Below, one piece after another: positions 39,261 to 47,430 of a stretch of 64,000 nt of DNA (position 1 is the stretch's first letter; each line of letters opens with the position of its first letter). The DNA comes from Bordetella holmesii ATCC 51541 (GTDB lineage: Bacteria > Pseudomonadota > Gammaproteobacteria > Burkholderiales > Burkholderiaceae_B). The notes under the pieces are model-generated. The model ran no database searches, had not been told where the DNA came from, and was given only the letters and a program-made list of their open reading frames with translations. Location: assembly GCA_000612485.1 (NCBI GenBank), contig CP007494.1, forward strand, positions 1,054,001 through 1,118,000, in the 5' to 3' direction. Position numbers and translations under genes: made by a program.

Positions 39261-40247
39261 ATGTCTTTCGCACGCCTGATCGGCCGCTTGCGTTACGGTC
39301 TGGGGCTGGCCAGCATTCTGCTGCCGCTGGCTGCCGCCCACGCCACCTGGCCTGACCGCCCCATTCACCTGGTCGTGCCCTTCCCGCCGGGCTCCTCGCC
39401 GGACCTGCTGGCACGCACGATTGCCGAGCCGCTTTCACAGGTTTTGCAGCAATCCATTGTCGTGGACAACAAGCCGGGCGCGGGCGGCAACATCGGCACG
39501 CGTCTTGTGGCACAGGCCAAGCCGGATGGCTACACCCTGCTCTACACCATCAACGGCCCATTGGTGATCGCCCCCACCCTTTACAAGCGCACGCTGGGCT
39601 ATGACCTGCTGACAGACCTCGCCCCCATCACGCTGGTGGCCACCAGCCCCAATGTGCTGACCGTGCCGTCCACGCTGGGCGTGGACACCGTGCAGGAGTT
39701 CGTCAAGCTGGCCAAGGCACGCGGTGGTGCGTGGAACTACGGCTCGGTCGGCCCGGGAAGCTCCGCCCACCTCGCGATGGAGATGTTCAAACAGGAAGCC
39801 AAGATCGACCTGACGCAGATCCCTTACGCTGGTTTCCCTCAAATCATCTCGGCCATCATCGGTGGTGACGTCCAAGCCGGTTTCATGGTGCCGGCCATTG
39901 CCATGCCCCAGGCCAAGGACGGCCGGGTCAAGGCCTTGGCCATCACCAGTCTGCAGCCCAGCCCGGCACTGCCTGGCATTCCGACCATGGCTTCGCAGGG
40001 CTATCCGGGTTTCGAGGCAATTTCCTGGAACGCCATACTGGCGCCTGCCGGCACGCCTACGCCCATCATTGAGCGGCTCAACAGTGAGTTGGCCCGCATA
40101 ATCGACAGCGAGGCGGTGCGCAAGCAGATGCTGCTGCAGTACTTCACGCCGGCGCCTTCCACACCCCAGGCGTTGACACAACGCATGCGTGAAGAAAAAG
40201 CGCGGTGGGACAAAGTCATCGAAACGCTGAATCTTTCTTTGGACTGA
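39261..40247 (+). CDS. Bug-family tripartite tricarboxylate transporter receptor
   Basis: The 328-residue periplasmic binding protein has a signal peptide cleaved near AHA-TWP, then the Bug signatures WPDRPIHLVVPFPPGSSPDLLAR, VVDNKPGAGGNIGTRLVAQA and DGYTLLY. These Asp-type receptors bind carboxylates or amides and are hugely expanded in Bordetella. No TctA/TctB membrane genes are adjacent, as is common for orphan Bug genes. The ligand is unknown. Confidence 0.92.
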   Translation: MSFARLIGRLRYGLGLASILLPLAAAHATWPDRPIHLVVPFPPGSSPDLLARTIAEPLSQVLQQSIVVDNKPGAGGNIGTRLVAQAKPDGYTLLYTINGPLVIAPTLYKRTLGYDLLTDLAPITLVATSPNVLTVPSTLGVDTVQEFVKLAKARGGAWNYGSVGPGSSAHLAMEMFKQEAKIDLTQIPYAGFPQIISAIIGGDVQAGFMVPAIAMPQAKDGRVKALAITSLQPSPALPGIPTMASQGYPGFEAISWNAILAPAGTPTPIIERLNSELARIIDSEAVRKQMLLQYFTPAPSTPQALTQRMREEKARWDKVIETLNLSLD

Positions 40248-40251
40248 TCGT

Positions 40252-40277
40252 ACACAGGGGCCGCGAGGCCCCTGTGT
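40252..40277. terminator. Hairpin between the convergent Bug and trmL genes
   Basis: A perfect 11-bp stem, ACACAGGGGCC with GGCCCCTGTGT around loop GCGA, lies between the convergent genes and touches the trmL stop codon. It lacks a T-run on either strand, so bidirectional termination is likely but not certain. Confidence 0.55.
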
Positions 40278-40747
40278 CATTCACCGCCGGCGTAATCCTG
40301 CTGGCGCCAGGCCTCGAACACCGTGACCGCCACGGCATTGGACAGATTGAGACTGCGCTGGCCCGGCCGCATGGGCAGGCGCAGCCGTTGCGCCGGTGCG
40401 AACAGCGCCACATGCTCGTCTGACAGGCCGGCGGTCTCCCGCCCGAACACGAAAACGTCGCCCGGCTGGTAAACCATGCCGGCAGCGCTGCGCGCTCCGT
40501 GCGTGGTCATGGCAAATATCCGGTCGGGTGGTGCACCGGTGGCCGCCAGGGCCACCGGCAACTCATCATGCACCTGCATGGGTTGCCACTCGTGATAATC
40601 CAGACCTGCCCGGCGCAGCCGCACGTCATCGAGCTCGAAACCCAGGGGCCGCACCAGATGCAATTGCGCGCCGGTATTGGCGCACAACCGGATGGCGTTG
40701 CCGGTGTTGGGAGGAATTTCGGGACAGACGAGGATGACGTGGAACAT
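40277..40747 (-). CDS. trmL: tRNA (cytidine(34)-2'-O)-methyltransferase
   Basis: The 156-residue SPOUT enzyme methylates the wobble base of leucine tRNAs. It starts MFHVILVCPEIPPNTGN at ATG 40747, and the trefoil-knot motifs VFGRETAGLSDEH and LRLPMRPGQRSLNLSNAVAV are present. The open frame extends 50 codons upstream, but the family N-terminus fixes this start. It lies just downstream of comF on the same strand. Confidence 0.93.
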   Translation of the reverse strand: MFHVILVCPEIPPNTGNAIRLCANTGAQLHLVRPLGFELDDVRLRRAGLDYHEWQPMQVHDELPVALAATGAPPDRIFAMTTHGARSAAGMVYQPGDVFVFGRETAGLSDEHVALFAPAQRLRLPMRPGQRSLNLSNAVAVTVFEAWRQQDYAGGE

Positions 40748-40772
40748 GGCAATAGGGAGGGCCGAACGGGAA

Positions 40773-41522
40773 TCAGGGCGTATTGTGCCAGCCTGGCGCC
40801 GGCGTACGGGCTGCCGCGAGTATGCCGACGCAGCGAGCTCCGACCTGTCTGAGAGCCAGTGCCGCGGCATGCGCCGTGGCGCCCGTGGTGACCACATCGT
40901 CGATCAACAGGATATCGTGCCCAGCCAGACGGGCGTCGGCGGCGAACAAGCCACGCAGGCCACGCCAGCGGTCACGCCGGATGCGGCCACGTTGCGGGGC
41001 ACGTAGCCGCATCCGGCGCAGCCCCTGCCGGCACAACGCCAGGTTTTGGCGCTGCGCCACGACGCGGGCCAGTTCGGCGGCCGGATTGAAGCCGCGCCGC
41101 CGTAAGGCAGCGGCCGAAGCCGGGACGGGCACCAGCACCACCGGATCGGCGACACCGCGTCGGCGCCAGGCGCAGACCATAAGCGCGCCCACCGCCCGCG
41201 CCAGCACCAGACGGTTCTGCCCCTTATACGCCTGCACCAAGCCATCGCCAGGGAAGGCATAGTCAAATGCCGCCACGCAGCGCCCAAACCGTGGTTGGCG
41301 CCGCAGGCAGGCCGCACACAGGGGCCCGCCTGCTTGCGGCAAGCGGGCGGCACAAACCGGACAGCGGGCGGCCGGACCGCGCATGGAGGCGGTGACATCG
41401 TGCACGCAAGCCCGGCACAGGCATCCGCCACGGGCAGCGCCCCCACACAACGGGCAGGCACACGGCAAACGCCATGAGAGCCGGCAGGGTTTAAAGCGGG
41501 GGGCAGAGGGAGGATGGGCCAT
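40773..41522 (-). CDS. comF: ComF-family phosphoribosyltransferase-like protein
   Basis: The 249-residue protein has an N-terminal zinc-finger region rich in Cys (CPLCGGAARGGCLCRAC, CPVC, CAAC) and a PRTase fold with LVPVPASAAALRRRGFNPA and the PRPP loop ILLIDDVVTTGAT. Relatives take part in DNA uptake, but the role in Bordetella is not known. I chose the ATG at 41522 (MAHPPSAPRF). It diverges from the methyltransferase gene across a very short gap. Confidence 0.88.
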   Translation of the reverse strand: MAHPPSAPRFKPCRLSWRLPCACPLCGGAARGGCLCRACVHDVTASMRGPAARCPVCAARLPQAGGPLCAACLRRQPRFGRCVAAFDYAFPGDGLVQAYKGQNRLVLARAVGALMVCAWRRRGVADPVVLVPVPASAAALRRRGFNPAAELARVVAQRQNLALCRQGLRRMRLRAPQRGRIRRDRWRGLRGLFAADARLAGHDILLIDDVVTTGATAHAAALALRQVGARCVGILAAARTPAPGWHNTP

Positions 41523-41542
41523 AATGTAGACGGCGAACGCGT

Positions 41543-42523
41543 ATGTCCGCCATCTCAACATACCGGCGCGCGCCCGCCGCACGTCACTGCATGCCTATGT
41601 CTCAGCCTAGCTCTCTGCCCGATCTGCCCGTCAACCCCGTGGACGTCCGTCGACAATTCGCCCGGCGCGGCGATCTGTCAGAGGCGCAGTTTCTCTACGG
41701 AGAAATTGCCCGGCGCATGCTAGGTCGCCTGGGATATATCCGGCTGCAGCCGCAAGCCATGCTGGATGCCGGCTGTTGTGCCGGAGACAATCTACCGTTG
41801 CTGCGTGAACGCTATCCCCAGGCTGCCTACACGGGCCTGGATCACTGCGCGCCCCTGCTGGCCATCGCGCGTCAACGGTTTCAGCCGGCCGGGCTTCCCG
41901 CTCTGGTGGCCAAACTCACCGGCCGCGGCAAGCCGTCCACCCAATTTGTGCAGGCCGATCTCGCTCAGACCGGCCTGGCGCCTGAGTCACTGGATCTGGT
42001 GTGGTCGAATCTGGCCCTGCACTGGCATCCCGCGCCTCACGCCGTACTGGCGGAATGGCGCCGCATCCTGCGCACAGGCAGCCTGGCCATGTTTTCCTGT
42101 CTGGGGCCGGCAACGCTCAAGGAGCTGCGCAGCGCGCTGGAGACGGCCGGGCTCCAAACAGCCACACCGGCGTTCGTGGACATGCACGACTTTGGCGATC
42201 TGCTGGTTGAAAACGGCTTCGCCGATCCCGTCATGGATCAAGAGATCCTGACCCTGACTTACGCGACCCCCGAGAAACTGCTGCAGGACGTACACGCCTT
42301 GGGCGGCAATCCGGCGCGCGGCAGGCGCGCGGGACTGGCCACGAAAGCCTGGCGGCAACGCCTGTGCGCTGCGCTGGAGAACCAACGCGGCGCGGACGGG
42401 CGGATTTCATTGACCATAGAAGTGGCCTACGGCCATGCCTGGCGGGCCGCCGCGCACCGCACGGCTCCCGGCGAAACCCGCCTGTCGATCGACGCCATCG
42501 GTGGACGGCGCGCCGGCAGCTAG
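41543..42523 (+). CDS. class I SAM methyltransferase, BioC-like
   Basis: The product resembles malonyl-ACP O-methyltransferase: VRRQFARRGDLSEAQFLYGEIARRML, motif I MLDAGCCAGDNLPLL, and SLDLVWSNLALHWHPAPHAVLAEWRRIL. BioC starts biotin synthesis, but no bio genes are adjacent, so the name is tentative. The frame opens at ATG 41543 (326 residues); ATGs at 41591 or 41597 would remove a basic N-terminal stretch and are plausible starts. Motif I has a Cys pair where most members have Gly. Confidence 0.78.
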   Translation: MSAISTYRRAPAARHCMPMSQPSSLPDLPVNPVDVRRQFARRGDLSEAQFLYGEIARRMLGRLGYIRLQPQAMLDAGCCAGDNLPLLRERYPQAAYTGLDHCAPLLAIARQRFQPAGLPALVAKLTGRGKPSTQFVQADLAQTGLAPESLDLVWSNLALHWHPAPHAVLAEWRRILRTGSLAMFSCLGPATLKELRSALETAGLQTATPAFVDMHDFGDLLVENGFADPVMDQEILTLTYATPEKLLQDVHALGGNPARGRRAGLATKAWRQRLCAALENQRGADGRISLTIEVAYGHAWRAAAHRTAPGETRLSIDAIGGRRAGS

Positions 42524-42533
42524 CCCCCCTGAC

Positions 42534-43775
42534 TCAGTGCAGCCGATCCGGCCACATCGTGGCGGGATCCGTGGGCGTCATCGCTGAACCCACGGGCTCC
42601 GAATTGGCGCGGATGCGGCGGCGCAGCGCATCGGCCGGTCGCGGCAGTTCGGCCTGCTCGCCCCGAAATGCGCCCGTCATCGCCTCGACCATGGCCGGCA
42701 ATTCTCGGCTGCGGTTGAACTGGCTACGCAGCCAGCGTGCGTCATTACCACCGCGCAGGACTTCGTCGCGCAACGCATGGATGATGTCTGTGGTGCCCAG
42801 CTCTTGCGCCACGGGTGTCAAGCGCTCGAACAACTGCTTCATATGGTCCGACAGACGCATGCGCTGCCCATCAGCCGTGACGTAGTTGCCATGCAGGCCA
42901 AACCGGCAAGCCTGGAAATGGTTGCTGCGGTAGGCCAGCCAGGCCTTGGTGGGAGGGGGGGCTTCCCGGCTGAGCAGCACCGCCAGCGCCTGCGCAAACG
43001 CACCCAATTGGCATGCGCGCTCGACTGTCAGCGGCGTATCGCACACCCGGATCTCTACCGTGCCGAACTCGGGCTTGGGGCGAATGTCCCAATACAGATC
43101 CTTGATGCTTTCGGCCAGCCCGCTTTCGCGCAACTCGGCCAGATGCGCCTCGAAACGGTACCAATCGCTCACGTCCGGCGGCATATGGCCGGCCAGCGGG
43201 AAGCTATTGACAGCATTGAGCCGGGCGCAAGAGAACAGCGTGTCCACGCCCTCGCGATACGGCGAAGACGCCGACAGCGCGATGAAGTGCGGCACATAAG
43301 GCGACAGGCCATGCACCAGGCGCACTGCGGCATCGCCCGAGGGCACGCCCAGATGGATATGCTGGCCGAACACCGTGAATTGCCGCGCCAGGTAGCCGTA
43401 CATCTCGGCCAGGTACTGAAAGCGCGGGGTATCGGAGATGGAGCATTCCTGCCAACGCATGAACGGATGGGTCCCCCCGCCGCTGACGCCCACACCCACC
43501 GCGTCGGCAGCCTCGCACAACGCATCGCGCATTTCGCGCATTTCGCGCATTTCCGCCAATAGACCAGCCGGGTGCTCGTGCACCGAAGAATTCAGCTCGA
43601 TCATCGAGCGGGTGATTTCAGGTTTGACGCGATCGGCCACCGGGTGGTTGGCCAGCTGGGCAAGCAGCTCATCGGCAGCTGCCGTCAGATCGAAGCTTGC
43701 GGTATCTATCAATTGGAGTTCCAGCTCAATACCCAAGGTGTTGGGGGACGAGGAAACGAACGGAATTTGTTCCAT
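42534..43775 (-). CDS. YbdK-family carboxylate-amine ligase (glutamate-cysteine ligase 2 family)
   Basis: The 413-residue protein starts [24 protein letters not shown], with AAGGAG 6 bp upstream of ATG 43775. GCS2-family motifs include [36 protein letters not shown] and [19 protein letters not shown]. The family has weak gamma-glutamylcysteine ligase activity in vitro; the physiological substrate is unknown. A 9-nt tandem repeat (43527-43553) encodes MREMREMRD within an N-terminal helix. It converges with the methyltransferase gene. Confidence 0.9.
   Translation of the reverse strand: MEQIPFVSSSPNTLGIELELQLIDTASFDLTAAADELLAQLANHPVADRVKPEITRSMIELNSSVHEHPAGLLAEMREMREMRDALCEAADAVGVGVSGGGTHPFMRWQECSISDTPRFQYLAEMYGYLARQFTVFGQHIHLGVPSGDAAVRLVHGLSPYVPHFIALSASSPYREGVDTLFSCARLNAVNSFPLAGHMPPDVSDWYRFEAHLAELRESGLAESIKDLYWDIRPKPEFGTVEIRVCDTPLTVERACQLGAFAQALAVLLSREAPPPTKAWLAYRSNHFQACRFGLHGNYVTADGQRMRLSDHMKQLFERLTPVAQELGTTDIIHALRDEVLRGGNDARWLRSQFNRSRELPAMVEAMTGAFRGEQAELPRPADALRRRIRANSEPVGSAMTPTDPATMWPDRLH
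43527..43553. repeat. Three tandem copies of a 9-nt unit inside the ybdK-type gene
   Basis: The unit GCGCATTTC occurs three times head to tail (43527-43535, 43536-43544, 43545-43553), giving a repeated MRE tripeptide in the product. Gain or loss of units keeps the frame, so it would change helix length rather than switch the gene off. Confidence 0.85.
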
Positions 43776-44050
43776 CTCCGGCTCCTTGTGATTGCTGTTG
43801 AGGGATGCGCCGTTTGACCTTGAAGCCCGGAGGTGGCCGGGGGGTGTGTGACGGCATCTATTAATTGCATGATAGCCGCGAGTTTGTGGCAAAAAGATTG
43901 AAATTCGTGACATTTATCAGCGACATGGCTACATCACGCAAAACGCTCTATGCCGCCAATGATAGCGAGCACTCACACTCAAGCATTGGCGCGGGTTTGG
44001 CGAGCATGACACGTGCAGAACCGCAACAGCATTGGCTGAAAACCGGCAAA

Positions 44051-44078
44051 GGGAAAACCCGAATACGGGGTTTTCCCC
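44051..44078 (-). terminator. Hairpin downstream of trkH in a 384-bp gap
   Basis: GGGAAAACCC (44051-44060) pairs with GGGTTTTCCC (44068-44077), a 10-bp stem with a 7-nt loop; on the minus strand TTTG follows. It lies 80 bp past the trkH stop. The remainder of 43776-44159 shows no coding frame, and only AT-rich sequence near 43860-43930 that may hold the ybdK-type promoter. Confidence 0.55.
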
Positions 44079-44159
44079 GGATAAAAGCGCAGTGACAAAA
44101 GCCGCTGGAGGTAAGCGTTTGCCGCTAGTTACGAAGCTGACAGGGAGGGCCAGCCGGCG

Positions 44160-45629
44160 CTATTTACGCCAGAACCAGGGGGTAAAGAGCACCAGCACCG
44201 TGAGCAATTCCAGCCTCCCGATGAGCATGGCGAAGGTACATATCCAGATCTGGAAGTCGCTCAACACCGCATAGTGCCCCATGGGACCCAGTACACCCAG
44301 GCCCGGACCGGTGTTGTTGATCATGGCCATGATGGCCGAGAACGCCGTGGTCAGGTCCAGGCCGGAGAGCAGCAGCAGGCTGCTGAGCACCCCCACGGAC
44401 TGGCCATAGACCAGCATGAAGGCCAGCACCGAAAACATCACGCGCTGATCCACGATGCGGCTGCCGATTCGCACCGGACTGACAGCATGCGGATGCAGCA
44501 TGGTGACCAGTTCGTTGCGGGCCTGCTTGATGAGCAGGATCACTCGGATCATCTTGATGCCTCCGCCCGTGGAACCCGCCGAGGTGGCGAAGGCCGACAG
44601 CAAGAGCATGGTCAACGGCGCGAACAATGGCCAGGCGCCGTAGTCGGCGTTGGCATAACCCGTGGTGGTAGCCACCGAGATGGTGTTGAACATGCCGTAG
44701 CGCAGCGCCTGCAGCGGGTCGGTATACACATGCTTGAAGAACAGATAGACCGATATCACCAACCCTGCGCCCAGCACCACAGCCAGATAGGGAATGGTCT
44801 GCGGGCAGGTCAGATACGGCCGGAAGCCTCGCTGGCGCAGGGCATTGAAATGGGTGGCGAAATTTATGCCGGAAATCAACATGAAGACGATGGCCACCAA
44901 TTCGACCGGAATGGAATCGAATTTCAGGAAACCTTCGTCATAGGTGGAAAAACCACCCAGCCCCATTGTCGTGGCCATGTGCGCCCAGGCATCGAACCAC
45001 GACAATCCAACCGCGCGATACGCCAGAAAGCACAGGATGGAGAAACCAAAATAGACGGCGTAAAGCGCTTTGGCCGTACTGGCGATGCGTGGCGTGAGCC
45101 TCTCGTCTTTCATCGGGCCGGGCGTTTCGGCGCGCACCACCTGATGCCCCCCCACCCCGAGCAGCGGCAAGATGGCTACCGCCAATACCAGAATGCCCAT
45201 CCCGCCGATCCAGATCAGCGTGGCACGCCACAAATTGATGGATGGCGGCAGGTGGTTCAGGTCGGTGAGCACCGTCGCCCCCGTCGTCGTCAGTCCCGAC
45301 ATCGCCTCGAAATAGGCATGCGTAAATGACAGCGGCTGGCCTATCTGGGAGTAATAAAGCAGCAATGGAATGGCCGCCAACAGCGGCAGCCCCACCCAGA
45401 CGATGGACACCAGCAAGAAACCATCGCGCGCGTGCAACTCGCTGCGCCAGCGGTGCGCAGCCAGGCAGACGCCAGTGCCTATGCCCATGGCCAGCCCGAA
45501 CCCTTCGACAAAGGCGCGCAGGCCCGCATCTTCGCCAAGCCAGGCCACCCCAAGAGGGATGAGCATGGTCAGTGCGAACACCACCATGGTCAAACCGAGT
45601 ACATAGAAGGTGGCCAGCAAACGCTTCAT
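44160..45629 (-). CDS. trkH: TrkH-family potassium uptake protein
   Basis: The 489-residue membrane protein starts MKRLLATFYVLGLTMVVFAL. The repeated pore-loop signatures are visible: SGLTTTGATVL, LGGFSTYDEG, TGYANADYGAWP and TGPGLGVLGP, as in K+ channels of the Trk/Ktr type. It needs a TrkA gating subunit. The upstream trkA (45658-46733) is deleted and frameshifted, so gating may come from another RCK protein or be lost. I chose the ATG at 45629; the open frame starts further upstream. Confidence 0.93.
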   Translation of the reverse strand: MKRLLATFYVLGLTMVVFALTMLIPLGVAWLGEDAGLRAFVEGFGLAMGIGTGVCLAAHRWRSELHARDGFLLVSIVWVGLPLLAAIPLLLYYSQIGQPLSFTHAYFEAMSGLTTTGATVLTDLNHLPPSINLWRATLIWIGGMGILVLAVAILPLLGVGGHQVVRAETPGPMKDERLTPRIASTAKALYAVYFGFSILCFLAYRAVGLSWFDAWAHMATTMGLGGFSTYDEGFLKFDSIPVELVAIVFMLISGINFATHFNALRQRGFRPYLTCPQTIPYLAVVLGAGLVISVYLFFKHVYTDPLQALRYGMFNTISVATTTGYANADYGAWPLFAPLTMLLLSAFATSAGSTGGGIKMIRVILLIKQARNELVTMLHPHAVSPVRIGSRIVDQRVMFSVLAFMLVYGQSVGVLSSLLLLSGLDLTTAFSAIMAMINNTGPGLGVLGPMGHYAVLSDFQIWICTFAMLIGRLELLTVLVLFTPWFWRK

Positions 45630-45657
45630 GATCGGGTCGTAGCCCCAAGGGCGTGAT

Positions 45658-46733
45658 TCAGAAGAAAGATGCCGAAACCTGGAACAGTTTTTCCACCCGC
45701 GCCATCTGCTGGCGGGTGGGCACAAACACGATGACGTGATCATCGCTTTCGATCATGGTGTCACCATCGGGCAGCAGGATTTCATCCTCGCGCACCAGCG
45801 CGCCGATGCTGGCGCCCTTGGGCAAGCGAATGTCGCCCACGCGACGCCCCACCACCCGCGAGGTCGCTCGATCCCCGTGCGCCACGGCCTCCAGCGCCTC
45901 GGCCACACCCTGGCGCAGGCGGTGCACGGCCACCACATCGCCGCGGCGAACATGGCGCAGCAACTCGCTCATAGTCGCCTGCGACGGCGACACCGCGATG
46001 TCGATGTGGCTGCCCTGCATGAGCTCGCCATAGGCGTGCCGGTTGATCAGCGAGATCACCTTGCGCGCGCCCATGCGTTTGGCCAGCAGCGAAGACATGA
46101 TGTTGTCCTCATCGTCGCTGGTCAACGCCAGCCAGGTATCCATATCCTGGATGTTCTCTCGCTCGAGCAGGGACTCGTCGGTGCCGCTGCCATGCAGCAC
46201 GAGCACATTGGAAGGCAATTCGGCGGCCAGATACTCGCAGCGTTTTTCGTTGCGCTCGATGATGCGCACGCTATAGCTTTCGTCGGCCAACTGGCGCGCC
46301 AGGCGCAGGCCGATATTGCCGCCACCGGCAATCATGACGCGATGGACGGACTTCTCGGCTTCGCGCAATTGCCGCACGGCGCGCCGCGCGTGCCGGCTGT
46401 CGACCACCAGGACGACTTCGTCGCCCGGCGCAATCACCGTCCCCAGACCGGCATGCAAGGGACGACCGTCGCGCAGCACGTCGATGATACGGGCCGTGAC
46501 GTCGGGCCAGACTTCGCGCAGGCGATGAGCAGATCGGTGTCGGCCGCGCCGGCGGCTTCCAGCACGGAAACCTGGGTCGCATCACCGACCATGACACGCA
46601 GGTCGAAGCGCTCCTGGAGATACCCCAGTTGCCCGGGTTGAACGTCCACCACCGTGATGTCGTTCTCTTCGGACACCAGGTTCTCGGCCACGCTGGTACC
46701 AACGCGGCCGGCGCCTACGATGAGGATTTTCAT
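45658..46733 (-). pseudogene. trkA: Trk K+ uptake NAD-binding subunit with internal deletion and frameshift
   Basis: From ATG 46733 the first NAD domain begins normally (MKILIVGAGRVGTSVAENLVSEENDITVVD) up to DTDLLIA. The coding strand then jumps near 46511-46529, and homology resumes in another frame with VWPDVTARIIDVLRDGRPLHAGL and continues through the second NAD and RCK-C domains to 45658. The whole is 1076 bp, about 100 codons short of a usual 457-residue TrkA. The end of the first Rossmann domain and the first RCK-C domain are lost. It overlaps ntrX by 4 bp. Confidence 0.86.
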
Positions 46734-47419
46734 GAGCCTCGCTTGCGCGCGGATTCAATGCCCAGTTGCTTGAGCTTGCGGTAGAGGTGAGTACGTTCCA
46801 GCCCGGTGCGCTCGGACACGCGGGTCATACTGTGATTCTCGCGCACCAAATGGTATTCGAAATAGATACGTTCGAATTCGTCACGCGCTTCGCGCAGAGG
46901 CTGATCCAGCGAAATGCTGCCCAACAGCCCATTATTGGCCGACGCTGGCTCGCCCACGGCGGGATGCGCCTGGGCCACGGGAGGGTCGAGCTCGTCTTCG
47001 AGCGCGATGGCCGGGGTGGCATGAACCACGGGGGCCGAGGCGGGCGCAGGCAACCGCCCACGCGCCAGGCCGGCCGCGATGGTCTTGAGCAGACGCTGCA
47101 ACGTGATGGGTTTTTCCAGGAAGTCCATCGCGCCAATGCGCGTAGCCTCCACGGCCGTATCGATCGTGGCATGCCCGCTCATCATGATGACGGGCATATC
47201 CAGCAGACCTTGGGAGGCCCACTCTTTGAGCAGGCTGACCCCATCGGTGTCTGGCATCCAGATATCCAGCAGGACCAGATCCGGACGCGAGCGCAATCGT
47301 GCGGCACGGGCCTGCGCCGCGTTTTCCGCCAATTCAACCGTGTGTCCTTCGTCGTAAAGAATCTCCGACAGGAGTTCGCGAATGCCAACTTCGTCGTCGA
47401 CCACCAGAATTCTGGCCAT
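46730..47419 (-). CDS. NtrX-like response regulator without AAA+ domain
   Basis: The 229-residue protein has a complete receiver (1-120; VVDDE, phospho-acceptor D52 in LVLLDIWMP, MMSGHAT, FLEKPI), a Pro/Ala-rich linker (~122-160) and a C-terminal Fis-type HTH (about 185-225; HSMTRVSERTGLERTHLYRKLKQLGI). The sigma-54 AAA+ domain of classical NtrX is absent, so it cannot activate sigma-54 promoters itself. Its place directly after the NtrY-like kinase makes the two a pair. Alternative: a general short NtrX of betaproteobacteria. Confidence 0.88.
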   Translation of the reverse strand: MARILVVDDEVGIRELLSEILYDEGHTVELAENAAQARAARLRSRPDLVLLDIWMPDTDGVSLLKEWASQGLLDMPVIMMSGHATIDTAVEATRIGAMDFLEKPITLQRLLKTIAAGLARGRLPAPASAPVVHATPAIALEDELDPPVAQAHPAVGEPASANNGLLGSISLDQPLREARDEFERIYFEYHLVRENHSMTRVSERTGLERTHLYRKLKQLGIESARKRGS

Positions 47420-47430
47420 AAACCTTTCAC

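Noticed and set aside
43865..44095. 76-codon frame in the ybdK-trkH gap
   Set aside because: Low-quality composition, no ribosome site, and it runs through the trkH-side hairpin.
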